Below are positions 59,629-64,000 of a DNA stretch of 64,000 nucleotides, in pieces (positions within the stretch are counted from its first letter, which is position 1; the number at the start of each line of letters is the position of its first letter). A model generated the notes under the pieces. The model did not search any database, was not told where the DNA came from, and was given only the letters and a program-made list of their open reading frames with translations. The position numbers and the translations under genes were made by a program. The stretch comes from Acanthaster planci. Its lineage: Eukaryota > Echinodermata > Asteroidea > Valvatida > Acanthasteridae. The stretch spans positions 514,788 to 578,787 of the forward strand of contig NW_019091452.1 in NCBI RefSeq assembly GCF_001949145.1. The letters are read 5' to 3'.

Positions 59629-62600
59629 GTAAGTATCCCCACTTACCCTTAAAAATATTTTATCCTATTTACGTCACATGTGTAGAAATGATCCATTCAG
59701 TTTAGGTATAGTGAATGTTGTAACAAAATTTTAAAAAGAAATCAGTCTAAATAGACACAACTACTTGGTCCTTCATTTACACAGAAACGGGTAGATTTGA
59801 CAGGAGGCTGAAATAATGCGCCTACGCTTCTGATAAGTCGAGCTATCATGATTTGTACTTGAAGGATTTCAGTTAATTGACCTGTCTTGAATTATCTCCC
59901 ATTTGCTTCGTCTGAATCCAGTGTTCTGAAACGTGGCTCTACATTTTACTTCTGCGTCAAAATGTAAAATGTAGACTGGCACTGTATTAAACTCACTGAT
60001 GAGCCAGCTTTTGCGCCTAGCAGAAATTTACCCACAGTGCTCTGCGCGTCGTTAGCTGTTACCCCGTGTGACTTATTTCCTTCATTAAAATCTCTGCAAG
60101 GCCATCGGCCCTTCCCAGCGTCCTGCTCGGCCGCAGGGCGACGAGCGAAGGTGCACACGTGACATGCTGCTTCCTTACCCCGACATATTAAAGCTCTCAA
60201 TCCACCATCTGCGCGGCTGGCTATTGATACCTTCAGCCCTAACCCCCTTGGGTGTATGTAAAATCATATTGAAATAGGGGAATCTGGGAGAGGGATAGTC
60301 ATCCTTGAAGAACTCTTGACAATACACTGCGGCAAGATATCTGAGGTGTCTGCACATATATCTCATGTAACATGTAAACATTTGTCACTTTGGTGACACA
60401 CTTCCTACATGTTGTTTTAATGCAGAGTCGACTCCCTTTCCTCCAGTAAGAAAGGGCGTTTCAAGCAAAGTTGTAGAGGCGACAGATAAGATTCCCTTGG
60501 CTTTAATTGTGACATGGTAAAAAGCTAACTGCTTGATTTAACTCTTACCAGATGTTGCATTCTATATCCTGGAAGTCTAGTAACTAGGAAGAGCTAGGTT
60601 GCCTGAAAAACATCTGAATGAAGTTACCCGGCGAATGAAAGACAGCATGACCTATAATTCTACTGCTTGTTCAAAAGCAAACGATATGAATTTCAATGCG
60701 GCAACAGAACGTGCCACACTTTAAAGGCACCAATTTCTTTTGTAACTGTGAACGCAGATACATTCCAAAGCAATTTCAGCTCCCCCTGCATTACACAGCG
60801 TTAAATTCTAACAGTGTACGACTGAACTATATCAAGCAATTCTGGGTGTGAAAAGTAATTACGCCTCCGGAAATCTAGACCCATTTTAAGAAGCCTACCA
60901 TTGGAAGAGATTCGCTGCGCGACTTGCATTCAGCGAGGACGGTGTGAAATGTAAAGGGACGGTACTGTATTGAATACCTCTGGAGCTCCGGCAGCACCAT
61001 CCGACTTTTGACACTTTCTCCTCAGGATGGCGACAAATTACAGGCACGATCACGCCATTCTGTAGTCTATAGCATTTATTTATTTATTTATTTGTTAACC
61101 GTTTCCAACAGCAAGAAAATTGCCACTTACAGGAAAGGTACAAAAACTAGAAATTGAAAATGTATATAAACATCAAAAAATTAGGGAATATAGCCTAAAA
61201 GGAGGAGATTCAAATGAAACACCGATAAAAGATATATTATTTAAAGTACACGTATCAACACTATATGCGACATATGCGATAGGTAGTTAAATATTAAATG
61301 CAGTGAATATCAGCTCCGGTATGTATGAGTTACTTAGTCTGAGAGCTTGGTAGATTTTGCTACGGAAGCAAGCAAGACTAGCCGCCCCAAACACATCACA
61401 CCTCCCATGGAGCCCACTGTATCTTGTAGAGATTCTAGAGACGAAGCCTCTCTTAACAACATCAGTGCGACTCCTTGGGATGTGCAGAATGTGTTTGTCA
61501 GCAAATCATGCAGCAAATGGCCAACATTCCGAAAGTAAACAGACAGCGTCCTAAGTTAATATGTCACAGGATGAAGACAGACAACCTCAGAATGTCGACA
61601 CCTTACCTTCGTCACCATCTTGAAAAATTATCTCCGGATGTCATCATCCCGTGCTAAATTAATTCATGATTTAGACATCTTGCCTGAAGTGTGTCTTTTC
61701 GGAGAATATGTTTGGACCTATATGTATACAAGTCGAATCATACTTCCACAGCTCCATACGAATCACGTGCGTTTACGAAAGACTTTTTTCCCTGCAAAAT
61801 TAATCGCCATGGCAGATAAAATACACCGCCAATAGTTTCTTAGCTGCTTTTGTTTAGAATACATTGGAGAACCTTATTCAGAGTCCGTCGGCATTCTTAG
61901 CAATTCTGAGCCACACGCGTACGCTTTTGTCACCTCTGACAAGCCTCCGACAGGTGACGATCGAGTTACATCAACTGTTATAAGATATGGGTTGAAGTTG
62001 GAGGAAAGAAAATCCAATCCACATTGAAGTCCTAAAGACAAGAACTTTTTATTTATGGGCATGTCGAGCCCCTGGGTCTTTGTAGCTCTGTCTCTTATCT
62101 CTTTTCGGTCATGGGAAACCCGTAAATCCTCCGTGATTCAAGCCTCTAGGCGATGAACTGATCGCATTACATAGTTGCACAAGGTGTGAATTTAGAATAA
62201 CGTAAGAAACGTCCCGTGGCGAAAGGCCGCTGTCGGCACTGCAGGCTTCGTGGGGTGGGTGGAAAGAGCGCTTGTCCTGGGAAATAATTGAAACATATAA
62301 AAGAATTACATCCGGAAGAAACGAAAAGAAGAGGAGATTTTGGAAAATCCCTCAAATTGCTTGAGATTCTTCAGAATTAATCCCTGTTCAGCGTTAACGG
62401 TTCTTCAATTTGCTTCAGATTTGTTTTACCCCCCTCAAAAAAAAAGAAAAAAAAGAGAGAGACTAGTAACGCCCAAGGTTGGTACTCCAAGACGCTGACT
62501 AACCTGCACTTCCAGCGGCATTGACACTGTAATAATAGGGCTTGGAAGTAAAAGGTCACGCAGCAAGCTTCTGAAACCCTTGTGCGATTCGCCTAATAGC

Positions 62601-62805
62601 ATGAGAATTTTACATATGGCCGTCGTATCACGTTCGATAATTTGGGAAGTATGATTTCTAAATAAGACTAACCTGAGAAAGTCTCATATTGGAATGTTTC
62701 ACCTTTGTCCCCCTCATATAAAAATTCGGAAACGTCATCTGGAGACTGGTAAAAAAAAATATTCCATTAAAGACCTTTCACTTCTGGCAATATTGTTCCC
62801 AGGAC

Positions 62806-62881
62806 TTCCTGTTCGTGCACATTCGTTTTCATCCCTCGAGCTTACGTGAAAACGAGATTTTACAACGTTGCTAAGATTTAC
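62806..62881. repeat. Direct repeat copy A (TTCGTGCAC...CAACGTTGCTAAG)
   Basis: It shares TTCGTGCAC, CTTACGTG, AAACGAGATT and ACAACGTTGCTAAGATTTAC in the same order and spacing with 63923-63999. Differences are scattered substitutions. It is an unclassified dispersed repeat. Confidence 0.7.
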
Positions 62882-63922
62882 CTTCCCACAGTGGATGGGT
62901 TCTAAATTCGGTCGAGTCGACCGGACACAGCTCTTGTCACCAAAGGTTAGCTTAAACATTAAAATCTTTCGTACAAGAAGAATATTCTTTTAGGTTTATT
63001 TCCTTATAAACTACAGATTCCTAAAATATTTTTGTCTCTTTTTATTATGGCTATATTACCAAAAGACCATCATTAAGTATAATTCTGCAACTGTTCATTT
63101 GTGTACGAGACCACTGCCCTTTTACAAGTTGAGATTTTAAGAAGGAATTGAACGAAAAGTTATTACTAATTCTAAAATTTTTACACGTTTTTCCTATCCA
63201 TCAGGCGCCAACTTTCCGGCTCTATTAACAAGGTACTGCTGGCGCAACCTGACAAAATAAAAGAAAAAAATGTAAAGCTGTCCGTTTTTACTCATATCAT
63301 TCTTTTAATGATTAGTATTGAAGGAGAAAAGATTGATAAAAGCAGTATTTTGTGTAACAAAATGACATGTTGAACGCAGATTGAATTCAGTGGTGTAAAC
63401 TTTTCAGTGTGATTTCTTTGTTTTAAGTGAACTTTCATTTCCATAATTTTAAGTAAAACAAAATAAATAAATAAATAAACCATCTCCATCCCCCATTGGA
63501 TTACGTGACACGACATGATACAAATGGACCCCGCAGAGCCATCACCTAGATCGTGCCGTACACAAAAAGCTAACTTTAAAGAAGTAATGTCATGGCCGTT
63601 TGCTCAGCACGTACCTAACCTGTAGGCGGTAAATTCGTGCTAGGATTTTGTATCTCACAAGGTTGCGAGACAAAATTTAAAATCTGGATGAGGAGTTTTT
63701 TGCCCACTTAAACCTTGGACCGAGCCCCCTATTAACAAGCCAATGAAAGCACATCAAATCAAACATGTGGTACCAGCGACGTTGGTCACTATGTTTTACA
63801 GGAAATGCCGGCTAATTTTGCGCCGGGTCATTCTTGTTTCATCTTCGCCTCACACCTGCATTTAGTTTATTGCAAAAGAAAAACGGTACACGAACGACAG
63901 TAGCCAATGGTATCGTTCCTAG

Positions 63923-63999
63923 TTCCTTGTTCGTGCACGTTTGTTTTCGTTCCCCGTGCTTACGTGGAAACGAGATTGTACAACGTTGCTAAGATTTAC
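63923..63999. repeat. Direct repeat copy B, cut by window end
   Basis: Second copy of the 62806-62881 sequence, in the same orientation and about 1.1 kb away. It may continue past the end of the window. Confidence 0.7.
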
Positions 64000-64000
64000 G

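Larger units (their letters stand above)
59629..64000. other. Right end of window, no assembled gene
   Basis: No gene is recognised. A (TATT)n tract lies at 61077-61096 and an (AAAT)n tract at 63459-63478. A 77-bp sequence is present twice (62806-62881 and 63923-63999). Splice-like segments occur at 60427-60446, 63205-63230 and 63783-63902 but have no supporting homology. Later exons of the 53476 gene could lie here or beyond the window. Confidence 0.45.

Noticed and set aside
61334-61538. Overlapping open frames on both strands near 61.4 kb
   Set aside because: No domain or transposon motif could be recognised in either strand; probably chance.
1-64000. Bacterial-type features (operons, CRISPR arrays, Shine-Dalgarno sites)
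   Set aside because: The window is plainly a eukaryotic nuclear sequence with spliced genes. No evenly spaced direct-repeat array other than the coding repeat was seen.

Overview
The window is eukaryotic: long introns with GT-AG junctions, AT-rich intergenic DNA, two assembly gaps (runs of N) and many short palindromic transposable elements. The gene content, about 1 kb introns and frequent TACATGTA strings suggest an invertebrate deuterostome, plausibly an echinoderm such as a sea star. That assignment is an inference from general features, not from a species-specific marker.

Layout. 1-62: possible last exon of a gene entering from the left. 4.29-7.25 kb (+): a two-exon gene for a secreted, very acidic, proline-rich protein built from 55-residue tandem repeats, each carrying a glycosaminoglycan-attachment-like site. 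9.6-12.4 kb (-): UBE2V-type ubiquitin E2 variant, with an unassigned signal-peptide exon at 13.6 kb on the same strand. 15.5-19.9 kb (+): TMED5-like p24 cargo receptor in five exons. 27.6-34.2 kb (-): U1A/U2B''-type spliceosomal protein in six coding exons, plus a probable non-coding first exon near 35.45 kb. 39.7-50.5 kb (+): RFX6-like transcription factor in 17 coding exons, one of only 16 nt. 53.5 kb (+): a signal-peptide first exon whose remaining exons I could not assemble. 54.4 kb (+) and 37.8 kb (-): two further candidate first exons. 55-64 kb: no assembled gene, mostly repeats and a weak retroelement remnant.

The genes are not an operon and share no evident pathway. UBE2V/TMED5 and SNRPA/RFX6 are head-to-head pairs; TMED5 and SNRPA are tail-to-tail. 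The spliced models were built by hand from exon homology remembered for each family. They are supported by continuous reading frame, matching intron phases and splice consensus at every junction.

The repeat landscape is rich: a palindromic MITE family with three full copies and one fragment, several TTAA-flanked piggyBac-like non-autonomous elements clustered in SNRPA introns, a ~190-bp repeat in three separate RFX6 introns in one orientation, and several single hairpin elements. The most unusual items are the repetitive candidate proteoglycan core, the tandem X-box-like sites inside the RFX gene, and the signal-peptide exon whose phase fits the UBE2V gene.
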